A stretch of DNA of 64,000 nucleotides from Acidobacteria bacterium AB60 (GTDB lineage Bacteria > Acidobacteriota > Terriglobia > Terriglobales > Acidobacteriaceae). Position numbers and translations under genes: made by a program. Location: assembly GCA_008682415.1 (NCBI GenBank), contig VANK01000007.1:268696-332695 (forward strand), in the 5' to 3' direction. Every line of letters begins with the position of its first letter. Within the stretch, counting starts at the first letter, position 1. Below, piece by piece: positions 43,306 to 51,719 of this stretch. The notes beneath the pieces are model-generated. The model saw only the letters and a program-made list of their open reading frames with translations. It did not search any database and had not been told where the DNA came from.

Positions 43306-44734
43306 GCAGCGCAACCTGAACGGATCTTCGACAGGTTCCCCTCGCTCGGAACGCGCTCTTCTCGTCGGTGTGGACTTTGCCGTCCGCGCCTCGAACAAAC
43401 GTGCCGGACAAGTTGCCGCGCGTGCAGCCGTGCGCGCGGGCAACGGCACCTCCGAAGACACGTCTGAGAGCGTGCGCATCCCCGCGCGTCCCTCCTCATC
43501 CACAGACCTCGATGCCGAAGAATCCCTCGCCGAATTCCGCGAACTGGTCACCAGCGCGGGCGCCGAGATCGTCGCCGAAGTCCTCCAGCGGCGCTCCCGT
43601 CCCGATCCCGCCACCCTGATCGGTTCCGGCAAGGTCGAGGAGATCGCCGGCATTGCCGCTTCCAGCGACGCCGACCTTATTCTCTTCGACCACGACCTCT
43701 CCCCCACCCAGCTGCGCAACCTTGATGAGGCTCTGCCCGCGCGCGTCCTCGACCGCACCCAGCTTATCCTCGACATCTTCGCGCGCCACGCCCGCACCCG
43801 CGAGGGCCAGCTCCAGGTTGAACTCGCCCAGCTCGAATACATGCTCCCCCGCCTCACCGGCCGGGGCAAAGCCATGTCCCAGCTCGGCGGCGGCATCGGC
43901 ACCCGCGGCCCCGGCGAAACCCAGCTCGAAACCGACCGGCGTCGCATCCAGCGCCGCATCGACCACCTGAAGTCCGAGCTCGACTCGGTCCGCCGCGTTC
44001 GCCGCCAGCAGCGGCAACGCCGCGAAGCCGTGCCCGTCCCCACCGTCGCCCTTGTCGGCTATACCAACGCCGGCAAAAGCACGCTCTTTAATCGACTCAC
44101 CGGCGGACACGTCCTCGAGTCCTCGCGCATGTTCGCCACCCTCGATCCCAAGCTGCGCGCTATCGAGCTGCCCAGCCGCCGCAAGGTCCTCATCTCTGAC
44201 ACCGTTGGGTTCATCCGCAACCTCCCTCATACCCTGGTCACCAGCTTCCGCGCCACCCTCGAAGAGGTGGAACAAGCCGAGGCGCTCCTCCACATCCGCG
44301 ATGCCGCCTCCACCTACGGCGACGAACAGAAACTCCAGGTCGAAAAGGTGCTCGCCGAACTTGGAGCCCTCGCCAAGCCGCGCATCGAGGTGCTCAACAA
44401 ACTCGACCTGCTCGACGCGACGCAGAGAGACGGGGTTGTCGCCCGGAGTCAGTCCTCCGCGCCTCCCCAACGCGAAGTCGCCGTTTCGGCACAAACAGGG
44501 GAGGGAATTGGCCCTCTTCTCGAAGCCATCGACCAGGCGTTGTTGTCTGACCCGCTCATCGACGCCGATCTTCGCGTGCCCCAGAATGAAGGGGGTGTGC
44601 TGGCCGCCATCGAGGGCGGCATGGTCGTCCATCAACGCGCCTACGAAGGAAACCTGGTGCACCTCTCCGTGACCGGTCCTGCCTCGCTGGTGGGACGCCT
44701 CCGCGCCTACCGCCTGCGCGATCGCGGCCTCTAG
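43295..44734 (+). CDS. hflX: GTPase HflX
   Basis: A 479-residue ribosome-associated GTPase that splits or rescues stalled ribosomes. The HflX N-terminal domain (about 70-240) contains PDPATLIGSGKVEEI, LFDHDLSPTQLRNL and LDRTQLILDIFARHARTREG, then MSQLGGGIGTRGPGETQLE. The G domain (about 250-420) contains G1 VGYTNAGKST, G3 SDTVGFI and G4 NKLDL. All are complete. The start is a TTG overlapping the hfq 3' end by 11 bases; this gives an N-terminal extension that is not conserved, so a later start is possible. The stop is followed by a NUDIX gene. Confidence 0.95.
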   Translation: MEAEQRNLNGSSTGSPRSERALLVGVDFAVRASNKRAGQVAARAAVRAGNGTSEDTSESVRIPARPSSSTDLDAEESLAEFRELVTSAGAEIVAEVLQRRSRPDPATLIGSGKVEEIAGIAASSDADLILFDHDLSPTQLRNLDEALPARVLDRTQLILDIFARHARTREGQLQVELAQLEYMLPRLTGRGKAMSQLGGGIGTRGPGETQLETDRRRIQRRIDHLKSELDSVRRVRRQQRQRREAVPVPTVALVGYTNAGKSTLFNRLTGGHVLESSRMFATLDPKLRAIELPSRRKVLISDTVGFIRNLPHTLVTSFRATLEEVEQAEALLHIRDAASTYGDEQKLQVEKVLAELGALAKPRIEVLNKLDLLDATQRDGVVARSQSSAPPQREVAVSAQTGEGIGPLLEAIDQALLSDPLIDADLRVPQNEGGVLAAIEGGMVVHQRAYEGNLVHLSVTGPASLVGRLRAYRLRDRGL

Positions 44735-44768
44735 TCCTCCTGCAAAGCACGCGTGGCAAACTAGAACC

Positions 44769-45344
44769 GTGAGCACTCCCGATCCCAAAGATGACACGCT
44801 GCCCGCGCCGTCCATCACCACCGTCGCCAGCCGCGAGATCTATCGCAATCCGTGGTTGCGCCTGCGCGAAGATGACATCGTCCGCTCCAATGGCAAGCGT
44901 GGCATCTACGGTGTAGTCGAAAAAGACGACGCCGCCATCATCCTGCCCATCGATGGCGACCACATCTGGCTCGTCGAGCAGTTTCGCTACACCATTCAGG
45001 ACCGCGCCATCGAACTCCCCCAGGGTGGCTGGGAGATGGCCGTCGAAAATCCCGAGGAGCTTGCCCGCGGAGAACTGCGCGAGGAAACCGGCCTCCACGC
45101 CGAGCAGATGCTCTATCTCGGTTGCCTTTGGATCGCTTACGGGTTCACGCGGCAAAAGCAGCACGTATTTCTGGCTACCGGTCTCAACCAGCAGGAAACA
45201 GACCGCGACGAGGAAGAGCACGACCTGGTCGTGCGGCGCGTCGCAATCTCCGAATTCGAGCAGCTGATGCTCGAGGGCGTGGTGCGCGATGGATGCACCG
45301 TCGCCGCCTGGGGACTATACCTGATGTGGAAGGCCCGTCAGTAG
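44769..45344 (+). CDS. NUDIX hydrolase (ADP-ribose pyrophosphatase-like)
   Basis: A 191-residue hydrolase. The Nudix box runs from GGWEMAVENPEELARGEL to REETGL and fits Gx5Ex7(R)EUxEExGU with Gly in place of the first Arg. IILPIDGDHIWLVEQFRY and AIELPQGG upstream are the blocks seen in ADP-ribose pyrophosphatases, which hydrolyse ADP-ribose and similar nucleoside diphosphate derivatives. The start is a GTG 34 bases after hflX, so it could be co-transcribed. The ispF gene is convergent 25 bases beyond its stop. Confidence 0.9.
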   Translation: MSTPDPKDDTLPAPSITTVASREIYRNPWLRLREDDIVRSNGKRGIYGVVEKDDAAIILPIDGDHIWLVEQFRYTIQDRAIELPQGGWEMAVENPEELARGELREETGLHAEQMLYLGCLWIAYGFTRQKQHVFLATGLNQQETDRDEEEHDLVVRRVAISEFEQLMLEGVVRDGCTVAAWGLYLMWKARQ

Positions 45345-45369
45345 TCTCTTGCCCGGGCCCTCCGCCGGG

Positions 45370-45987
45370 TTAGGTAATGTCCTCGGTGTCGAAGATCGGG
45401 GCGATTGTCCGCTTCTTGGGCACTCCGTGTACCTGGCTGAGCAGATCCTCCACCACGTCTTCCAGCTGCCGCTGGCTTTCGATCACCGCGCTCATGCTCT
45501 TCAGGTCGTCTTCGTCCAGAGTGCGCTCCACCAGCGCGACAGCATGGCACTGCGCCACCCCGTCCAGATTGAGACCTTCTGGTGTCTTGGCCTTGATGCT
45601 GACCTGGCTCATCTCCACCCCCAGCAGATCGGCCACCCGGGAACGCATATCCCCGGCAATCGGCGCAATCTTCGGAGAGGCCAGCACCAGGGTGGTATCC
45701 ACGTTCACAATCTTGTAGCCGGCGTGCTCCAGCTCCTCCAGGGCCAACCTCAAGAAGATCGCGGAGTCGGCATTCTTCCAGCGCGGATCACCGGGGGGGA
45801 AGAAGCTGCCAATATCGCCCGCGGCCACCGCGCCCAGCAACGCATCGGTAATGGCGTGCAGCAGCACGTCTCCATCGGAGTGACCGGCCAGGCCTTCGGG
45901 GTGGTCAATCGTCATGCCGCCGATGCGTAGCGGCACGCCCGGCTTGAATGCGTGCGAGTCCCAGCCAAATCCGATGCGTGTGTCCAT
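45370..45987 (-). CDS. ispF: 2-C-methyl-D-erythritol 2,4-cyclodiphosphate synthase, with C-terminal extension
   Basis: A 205-residue MEP-pathway enzyme that forms the cyclic diphosphate. RIGFGWDSHAF supplies the metal-binding Asp/His, GHSDGDVLLHAITDALLGA is the IspF signature, and GSFFPPGDPRWKNADS contains the substrate loop. KAKTPEGLNLDG (usual KATTxExLG) is the C-terminal motif. Typical IspF ends near residue 160; here a further 45 residues follow (TLDEDDLKSMSAVIES and onward), which are helical and of unknown role. IspD is upstream on the same strand, 113 bases away, matching the usual ispD-ispF association. Confidence 0.95.
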   Translation of the reverse strand: MDTRIGFGWDSHAFKPGVPLRIGGMTIDHPEGLAGHSDGDVLLHAITDALLGAVAAGDIGSFFPPGDPRWKNADSAIFLRLALEELEHAGYKIVNVDTTLVLASPKIAPIAGDMRSRVADLLGVEMSQVSIKAKTPEGLNLDGVAQCHAVALVERTLDEDDLKSMSAVIESQRQLEDVVEDLLSQVHGVPKKRTIAPIFDTEDIT

Positions 45988-46100
45988 GGTTTCCAGTTAA
46001 AAGAAATCAGATCGGAATAATGCGCACCCGCGGGTAAATCCCCCTGCCGTTTTTCGCCGGTGGAAAGTAGGTGCCTTCCCTAAGACTATCGCGATCCTCG

Positions 46101-46802
46101 TCAGCGCGCGCGCTGGTGCAAATAGAATTCCGCAAGTTCCAGGTCGCCCGGCTGGGTGATCTTTAGATTAACGTGAGACCCCGGGACCACCGCAACCGGG
46201 TGACCGGCCCGCTCTACCACCGAAGCCTCGTCCGTTCCCACAAAGCCGTCTGCCGTCGCCTCCGCGAACGAGCTCTGCAGCAGTCCAAACCGGAACCCCT
46301 GGGGCGTCTGGGCCTGGACGATAAACTCCCGAGGAATTGTGGACACCACCAGCGCCCCATGCGCAGTCCGTTCCACCTGTTTGATCGTGTCGATCGCCGG
46401 TAGTCCCACGATCGCCGCTCCGTGTTGCGCGACTGCATCAATCGTCCGCTCAATCGTAGCGGAGTCAATCAGCGGCCGCACCGCGTCGTGGACAAGAACG
46501 ATATCGTCTGGCGCAGCCTCGATCGCCGCGAGCGCATTGGCCACTGACTCCTGGCGATTGTCGCCGCCTTCCACCACCCGCACCTGGCTGGCAAAGCCGT
46601 TTTCGTTGATCTGCGCCTGCACCCGTTCGATCTCCGGCTTGCGCACCGCCACCACGATAGAGGTGACCCTTGAAACGGCCGCGAAGGCCCGCAGCGAATG
46701 GATCAGGATCGGAACGCCATCGAGAGAGAGGAACTGCTTCGGCTGGGGCCCGGCCATCCGCGTGCCCAGTCCGGCCGCGGGAAGTATCGCAAAAACTTGC
46801 AT
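46101..46802 (-). CDS. ispD: 2-C-methyl-D-erythritol 4-phosphate cytidylyltransferase
   Basis: A 233-residue nucleotidyltransferase of the MEP pathway (CTP + MEP). ILPAAGLGTRMAGPQPKQFL is the CTP-binding signature, GGDNRQESVANAL the second loop, VLVHDAVRPLI the metal site, and TIPREFIVQAQTPQGFRF the substrate block. The start at 46802 places the signature near residue 5 as in other IspD proteins; the frame is open to 46835. No clear Shine-Dalgarno lies before it. IspF follows on the same strand. Confidence 0.95.
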   Translation of the reverse strand: MQVFAILPAAGLGTRMAGPQPKQFLSLDGVPILIHSLRAFAAVSRVTSIVVAVRKPEIERVQAQINENGFASQVRVVEGGDNRQESVANALAAIEAAPDDIVLVHDAVRPLIDSATIERTIDAVAQHGAAIVGLPAIDTIKQVERTAHGALVVSTIPREFIVQAQTPQGFRFGLLQSSFAEATADGFVGTDEASVVERAGHPVAVVPGSHVNLKITQPGDLELAEFYLHQRAR

Positions 46803-46903
46803 AACTGGTGGAGTATACAACGCGGGGCAGGTCATCCGTGCCCATAGGTCGCGTGCCTCTTCGTCATCCAGTTCGGCCGCCTTGTTGTTTCAAAAAATTT
46901 GGG

Positions 46904-46932
46904 TTGACGCACCAACAAAAATCGCATTACAT
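46904..46932 (+). promoter_or_regulatory. Promoter of the arsR-like cassette
   Basis: TTGACG (46904-46909) and TTACAT (46927-46932) with a 17-base spacer lie about 40 bases before the ArsR-type ATG. The surrounding bases are markedly AT-rich for this window (CAAAAAATTTG and onward). Confidence 0.65.
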
Positions 46933-46940
46933 TTAAACGG

Positions 46941-46956
46941 TCGGTTATTTAACCGA
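46941..46956. promoter_or_regulatory. Probable ArsR operator
   Basis: TCGGTT-ATTT-AACCGA is a 6-bp inverted repeat with a 4-base spacer, located at the predicted transcription start and 15 bases before the regulator's ATG. A bound repressor would block the promoter at 46904-46932. Confidence 0.55.
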
Positions 46957-46970
46957 TAGGTTTTATAAAA

Positions 46971-47366
46971 ATGGATCAACTCAGCAATACGTTCGCCGCC
47001 CTTGCCGACCCCACCCGCCGCGCCATCCTCGCGCGCCTGGCGCTCGGAGAGACCTCGGTCACAGAACTGGCTCGGCCCTTCGAAATGTCCATGCCTGCGG
47101 TCTCCAAGCACCTCAAGGTCCTGGAACGCGCCGGCCTCATCCTGCGCGGGCGCGAGGCACAATGGCGTCCATGCCGCCTGCAGGCCACGCCGCTCAAAGA
47201 CGCGGCAGGTTGGATCGAGGAGTATCGCCGCTTCTGGACGCCTCACATCGACGCCCTCGAACGCCACCTGGACCGCATGGCCCAGCTCGCGGAAGCAAAG
47301 AAGAAGAACCCCGAAAAAAAGCGCGGCGGCGTCGCCCGCCGCCGCCTCAAAGGAGAAACACGATGA
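46971..47366 (+). CDS. ArsR-family helix-turn-helix regulator
   Basis: A 131-residue winged-helix regulator. FAALADPTRRAILARLALGETSVTELA begins the domain (FAALADPTRRAILARL as the core), MSMPAVSKHLKVLERAGLI is the recognition helix and RGREAQWRPCRLQATPL the wing, the pattern of ArsR proteins that accompany SRPBCC genes. No metal-binding Cys cluster is present, so it is not an obvious metal sensor. The tail (about 105-131) is Lys/Arg-rich. It starts the cassette with VOC, SRPBCC and DoxX genes; its stop overlaps the next start by four bases (ATGA). Confidence 0.9.
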   Translation: MDQLSNTFAALADPTRRAILARLALGETSVTELARPFEMSMPAVSKHLKVLERAGLILRGREAQWRPCRLQATPLKDAAGWIEEYRRFWTPHIDALERHLDRMAQLAEAKKKNPEKKRGGVARRRLKGETR

Positions 47367-47758
47367 AGATCAAGCTCACCAGTGTGTACGTCGACGATCA
47401 GGAGAAGGCCCTGCGCTTTTATACCGATGTGCTGGGCTTTGTGAAGAAATCCGATTTCAGCCAGGGACCGTTTCGCTGGCTCACTGTGGCCTCCGCCGAA
47501 GATGCGAACGGCTCGGAGCTGCAGCTCGCCTTGAACAACAATCCCGCTGCCAAGGCCTGGCAACAGGCTCAGTTCCAGCAGAACCAGCCGGCCGCCATGT
47601 TTTTCACCGACAACCTGCAAAGTGACTATGAGCGGATGAAGGCAAAGGGCGCGGAGTTCACCATGCCCCCCACCGACGTGACCGCCTCGAAGATCGCGAT
47701 GCTGAACGACACCTGCGGCAACCTGATCCAGATTTCGCAGCTAACGTGGCAGGGCTGA
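47363..47758 (+). CDS. VOC-family (glyoxalase-like) protein
   Basis: A 131-residue vicinal oxygen chelate protein. VYVDDQEKALRFYTDVLGF opens the first beta-alpha-beta unit, WLTVASAEDANGSELQLALN the second, and MFFTDNLQSDYERMKAKGAEF the third, closing with MLNDTCGNLIQISQLTW. Glu in the ELQL and LIQI strands is a possible metal ligand. Such proteins include dioxygenases, glyoxalases and antibiotic-binding proteins. The start has AGGAG at 47351-47355 and overlaps arsR by four bases, so translation is coupled. Confidence 0.9.
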   Translation: MKIKLTSVYVDDQEKALRFYTDVLGFVKKSDFSQGPFRWLTVASAEDANGSELQLALNNNPAAKAWQQAQFQQNQPAAMFFTDNLQSDYERMKAKGAEFTMPPTDVTASKIAMLNDTCGNLIQISQLTWQG

Positions 47759-47772
47759 CGGAGGAGATGACC

Positions 47773-48333
47773 ATGACCCAAGGGAGCAGCCGCGCGCAAT
47801 ACAGTCCCGGTCCTGCCAGAGGGGCCCACGTTCGAAAAGATGGGGAGCTGTGGACCCTCATCCTGACCCGGGAACTCCGGCACCCTCCCGCGCTGGTCTG
47901 GGAGGCTCTCACGGATCCGGCTCATCTCCATGAGTGGGCGCCCTTCGATGCCGATCGCAACCTGTCGGACGAGGGACCGTTCACGCTCTCCCTCGCCGGG
48001 GCTCCTAAGCCGCAGGACTTCGCCTCCGTGGTCAAGCGGGCTGAGCCCCCGCGGCTCCTGGAGTACACCTGGGGCGGAAGCGACTTGAAGTGGGAACTCC
48101 AGCCCATCACCGCCGGGACCCGCCTGACGCTGTGGCATAACATTGATCGCCGCTTCATCGCGTGGGGCGCCTCTGGATGGCACATCTGCATTGACGTCCT
48201 CGACCGGCTCCTGGCCGGCGATCCCCTCGGCCGCATCGTGGGCAGCGACGCCATGCGGTTCGAATGGCAGCGCCTGAACACCGAGTACGCCCAGCAGTTC
48301 GGCGTAGAAACACCCGAGTACAAGCAACCCTGA
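47773..48333 (+). CDS. SRPBCC (AHSA1-like) protein
   Basis: A 186-residue START/SRPBCC-fold protein. LILTRELRHPPALVWEALTDP-LHEWAPF (in parts: TRELRHPPALVWEALTDP and HEWAPFD) is the AHSA1 opening. RLLEYTWGG-DLKWELQPI-GTRLTLWHN forms the central strands, and the long last helix contains GWHICIDVLDRLLAG. These proteins bind hydrophobic ligands or assist Hsp90-like chaperones. The start at 47773 was chosen because GGAGG lies eight bases upstream; an ATG at 47767 is too close. It follows the VOC gene by 14 bases. Confidence 0.88.
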   Translation: MTQGSSRAQYSPGPARGAHVRKDGELWTLILTRELRHPPALVWEALTDPAHLHEWAPFDADRNLSDEGPFTLSLAGAPKPQDFASVVKRAEPPRLLEYTWGGSDLKWELQPITAGTRLTLWHNIDRRFIAWGASGWHICIDVLDRLLAGDPLGRIVGSDAMRFEWQRLNTEYAQQFGVETPEYKQP

Positions 48334-48348
48334 AGGAGGAGCAACACC

Positions 48349-48768
48349 ATGGATACGACCGTCAAGAGCCCGGGACTGCTGGCCGCGTCATCCGCTCCTA
48401 AAGCCATCGCCATCCCCTGGTTGAGCGTCACCCTGCTCTTTTGCCTCGAGATGGCCTTCACTGCCGGGTATGAGCTCCTGCCCCAGGGAGCGCAGGCGTT
48501 CGCTCGGCTCGGCTTCCACGCCGGCTTCTTCCGTATGGAGCTCTCCTGGGCCAAGCTGCTGGGAATCGTGGTGTTGCTCGCCCCCATGCCGCCACGCCTG
48601 AAGGAGTGGGCCTACGCCGGGTTCGCCATCAACCTCGTCTCGGCCCTCATTGCCCACCTGGCGCTGGGCGAGGGGCCGCAGGCGTGGGCCGCCTCCGCCG
48701 TCACCAGCGTCTTGTGGGGTCTGTCGTACTTCATCTGGCGCAGGCGACAGACAACAGCCGGGGCCTAA
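48349..48768 (+). CDS. DoxX-like membrane protein
   Basis: A 139-residue protein with four hydrophobic helices (about 22-42, 66-78, 86-105 and 111-128). The GYELLPQGAQAFARLGFHAGFFRMELSWAKLLG region matches the DoxX_2 family, in which the FxxLG...W.K.LG pattern follows the first helix (here FARLGFHAGF and WAKLLGIVVLL). Function is unknown; DoxX relatives carry electrons or small molecules in quinone metabolism. The ATG has GGAGGAGC about eight bases upstream. It ends the arsR cassette. Confidence 0.82.
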   Translation: MDTTVKSPGLLAASSAPKAIAIPWLSVTLLFCLEMAFTAGYELLPQGAQAFARLGFHAGFFRMELSWAKLLGIVVLLAPMPPRLKEWAYAGFAINLVSALIAHLALGEGPQAWAASAVTSVLWGLSYFIWRRRQTTAGA

Positions 48769-49125
48769 AGGCTGCCCTACTCGATTTCAATGATTCGGTC
48801 CGGGCCGACGAAAAAGAATCAACCGGACTTCCGTCGGGATCGCCGAATAAATCGATCGCATGCCTCAGTATCGCGCTCTGGTTTTGCTCGGAGGAGGCTG
48901 ACCCCAGACCGTACCTCTCCTGCGCGTCGACTGAGGTAAAGCCCTGAAGAAAATCTCTATACTGGAATTCGTTGCGAGCCTACCCGCCCCGGAGACCACT
49001 TCAGAATAGGCGAGGATCGGCAGCCCTACTGTGAGGGCTCCGCTTGATTCGGGCTCCTCCAGTTCCTTAATCTGAGAATGAGAGCACCACGGTAGCAAAT
49101 ACCTCTCGGGAGCCCCACCCGTTTA
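48769..49125. other. Intergenic region before the acyltransferase gene (357 bases)
   Basis: I see no complete gene. On the minus strand around 48790-48870 a short stretch translates to IDLFGDPDGSPVDSF, vaguely like the end of a VOC domain, but with no intact frame around it. The 3' half before the ATG at 49126 holds no recognised promoter boxes. Confidence 0.35.
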
Positions 49126-51072
49126 ATGTCCCAAGTCCTGAAACGGCCTTATACCGTGCCATATCGCGCGGATATCGACGGGCTTCGCGCCATAGCCGTC
49201 TTACTTGTCCTCCTCGACCACCTTCAAATTTGGCATTTTGCCGGCGGTTATGTAGGAGTGGACGTCTTCTTTGTGATCTCGGGATACCTGATCAGTTCTT
49301 CAATCCTTGCCGACATGAATTCCGGGAGGTTCTCTATCGTCGGATTCTACGAACGGCGCGTGCGTCGGATCTTCCCCGCGCTGCTCGGAATGGCATTCAT
49401 CGCGACTGTCTTGGCTTACCGCTATCTGGTTCCCGCTGAACTCGTCAACTACGGCAAGTCGCTTCTCGCGTCCCTTGGGTCGGTCTCGAACATTTTCTTC
49501 TGGTTGCAATCGGGATATTTCGACGGACCCAGTCTGAGAAAACCTCTGCTGCACACATGGTCCCTGGCAGTGGAAGAGCAGTTTTACGTATTCTTCCCCA
49601 TCTTCCTAGTTACCATCCGGCGCTTAATGGCCAAACGCCAGCGGGAAGCGATCTGGACCGTAACGGGGATCTCCTTCGCACTATCGACGTTCTGGGTGTA
49701 TCACAATGCAAGCACGGCGTTTTATTCCGCACCCCTTCGTGCCTGGGAGCTGCTCTTGGGCACGATTGTCTCGCAGCGATATCTACCCGTGATCGAGCGG
49801 CGTTTCAGCCGGCATGGAGCTTCGATTGCAGGGATTCTTTGCATCCTTGTGCCCGCCGCGCTGTATACCGGGCAAACGCGCTTTCCGGGCCTTTTGGCTT
49901 TTCCGCCTTGCCTGGGTGCGGCGCTCTTGATTGCAGCGGGAGAGACCGGTCCATCCCTGGCCGGGCGCATTCTCGCGTGGCGCCCGATCGTCTTTGTCGG
50001 GTTGATCTCATACTCGCTTTACCTTTGGCACTGGCCGATCCTGGTCTTCCAAAGAACCTCAGAGTTCTTGGTGGAGAGCAATGGATCAGACCGACAGGGG
50101 AAGATTGCGGTTTTGCTCAGCTCATTTCTCTTCGCGACAATATCGTGGAGGTTTGTTGAAACGCCCTTCCGGAAAGGACGCCTTCGGCTGAGGCGTTCAG
50201 ACCTGTTCGCTACAGCATTTGCGGGATGTGCAGTCCTGGCGACGTGCGCGGCCTTCTTTGTCGAGTCCAATGGGGTCCCGAAGAGGCTGAGCCCAACAGC
50301 TTTGCAGGTGGCAAAATTTGTTGATTATGAGCCGGTTCTGGAATGGCGGGAGGGAAGCTGTTTCCTCGTGGCGGGATCGAGGTTTAAACCGGACCAATGC
50401 CTCCAGGGCACTCCGGGCCCGAATCATTACCTCCTGATCGGAGACAGTACTGCCGCCCAGCTTTATCCCGGTTTGACCAAGTCTTTTCCGCAACTCAACT
50501 TCTCCCAGGTCAACGTGGCGAGCTGTCCTTTGATGTTGTCTGTTCCGGACAGGATGCGGTCACTGCCCAACTGTCTGGATATGGCACATTTTGTGTTTGA
50601 CAGATACCTTCCGCTCCATCCGGTCGACACTGTGCTTATAGCGGGAGGATGGCAACCGAACGACCTGCCGGACCTGGGGCAGACAATCGAATGGATTCGC
50701 GCGCACGGTATGAAGGTGGTTGTCTTTGGCCCGACGGACTTGTACCGGTTCCCACTCCCACAGCTTCTACTGGAGTCACTCCGCAAGGGAGGTTCGGGAG
50801 ATCTGGATGGACAGGTGAACCTGGCCAACCGAAGCTTCGACAACACGTTAAGGAGCCTCACTCGCAATGAAGGGGTTCCGTACATCTCGATGTACGACGA
50901 GATCTGCGGGCCAGAACCGGTGGATCCGGGGCCGCGAGAAGACGGATGTCCGGTCTACGCGGCGCCGGGTATACCAATGTTCTTCGATTCGCACCACCTC
51001 ACCCCGGAGGGGTCGATGGTCTATGCTGAGGCGATTCGGAAACACCGTCACTTGCCACTAGAATTGCGATGA
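49126..51072 (+). CDS. OafA-type acyltransferase 3 with C-terminal SGNH domain
   Basis: A 648-residue envelope enzyme. The N-terminal acyltransferase-3 domain (about 15-360) has RADIDGLRAIAVLLVLLDH, VGVDVFFVISGYLIS, RRVRRIFPAL and LLHTWSLAVEEQFYVFFP, and about ten membrane helices. A last helix near 375 leads to a periplasmic SGNH-type domain with nucleophile Ser in LLIGDSTAAQL (about 437-447) and the catalytic Asp-His in FDSHHLTPEG (about 619-628). This fusion O-acetylates lipopolysaccharide, peptidoglycan or exopolysaccharide in other bacteria; the acceptor here is unknown. It stands alone before a tRNA gene. Confidence 0.93.
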   Translation: MSQVLKRPYTVPYRADIDGLRAIAVLLVLLDHLQIWHFAGGYVGVDVFFVISGYLISSSILADMNSGRFSIVGFYERRVRRIFPALLGMAFIATVLAYRYLVPAELVNYGKSLLASLGSVSNIFFWLQSGYFDGPSLRKPLLHTWSLAVEEQFYVFFPIFLVTIRRLMAKRQREAIWTVTGISFALSTFWVYHNASTAFYSAPLRAWELLLGTIVSQRYLPVIERRFSRHGASIAGILCILVPAALYTGQTRFPGLLAFPPCLGAALLIAAGETGPSLAGRILAWRPIVFVGLISYSLYLWHWPILVFQRTSEFLVESNGSDRQGKIAVLLSSFLFATISWRFVETPFRKGRLRLRRSDLFATAFAGCAVLATCAAFFVESNGVPKRLSPTALQVAKFVDYEPVLEWREGSCFLVAGSRFKPDQCLQGTPGPNHYLLIGDSTAAQLYPGLTKSFPQLNFSQVNVASCPLMLSVPDRMRSLPNCLDMAHFVFDRYLPLHPVDTVLIAGGWQPNDLPDLGQTIEWIRAHGMKVVVFGPTDLYRFPLPQLLLESLRKGGSGDLDGQVNLANRSFDNTLRSLTRNEGVPYISMYDEICGPEPVDPGPREDGCPVYAAPGIPMFFDSHHLTPEGSMVYAEAIRKHRHLPLELR

Positions 51073-51091
51073 GTTTTTCATTTGCTGATCT

Positions 51092-51168
51092 TGGTGGTCG
51101 CTGTAGGACTCGAACCTACGACCTCCTGCGTGTGAAGCAGGCGCTCTAACCAACTGAGCTAAGCGACC
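51092..51168 (-). tRNA. tRNA-Val (anticodon CAC)
   Basis: On the minus strand GGTCGCTTAGCTCAGTTGG starts a 77-base cloverleaf. The acceptor stem GGTCGCT pairs with AGCGACC. The anticodon stem CCTGC/GCAGG encloses loop TTCACAC with anticodon CAC, reading GUG. The T arm is GTAGG-TTCGAAT-CCTAC. The 3' end A-CCA is encoded. The flanking genes are the SGNH acyltransferase and the sigma factor region. Confidence 0.97.
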
Positions 51169-51719
51169 ATCGTGCCGGCCCCGCTCGCATCGTCAACGAC
51201 CGAAAAACCAGTCGTGCCGACACTCGGCGCCTTGAGGCCTTCGGAGGAAGGCCGGAGGGGGTTCCCGTAGGTTAGAGTAACACTTACGGACCTTCGCCAC
51301 CAACCCGGCTGGGGAGGCAGGCGGAGCCGGTGGGTTGCGCGCCGGAGCGGCGCAGGGAGATTGTCCTCGGGACGATGCTGTTCTCTGGCAAGCCAATCCG
51401 GGACGCCTTACGGCTCTTCTTCCAGGGAGAGGTCGGACTCGTTCCTGCCATGGAACCACCCGGCGTCGGCGCCACCCTCGACGGCTTGCTCGCCCGGACC
51501 ACTGGCGACGGCGATTCTCCCCCGCGCACCCGGGCTGGGCGCCCGGAGAACCGCGCCTCTGCCGGAAATAACAGCGGAAAACCAGCTGGAGAGCCGACGA
51601 CCGACGCGTCCCGGCGTTCCCAATCTGGCCCCCCAGGGTGCGACGCCGGCCAATCCCCTGAAGATGACGAAAATGACAATGACCCGCAACATCTGACAGA
51701 CGATCGGGTTGAAGAGGGT
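51169..51719. other. Region between tRNA-Val and the sigma factor start (551 bases)
   Basis: The sigma factor frame is open upstream from 51330, but those 130 codons are low-complexity (Gly/Pro/Asp/Arg-rich) and do not look like protein of this family. A compact hairpin GGCCTTC-GGAG-GAAGGCC lies at 51236-51253. The sigma-operon promoter should lie in this interval but could not be picked out. Confidence 0.4.

Noticed and set aside
44556..45221. Long minus-strand frame over hflX and the NUDIX gene
   Set aside because: The plus-strand genes carry complete family motifs in this interval, so the minus frame is a shadow.
48780..48900. Minus-strand fragment with DPDGSPVDSF as a VOC-domain gene
   Set aside because: Only about 30 codons resemble the domain end; no start, no complete fold and no intact frame.
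51330..51719. Long N-terminal extension of the ECF sigma factor
   Set aside because: The extra 130 residues are low-complexity and not part of any sigma domain; the core begins well after the ATG at 51720.
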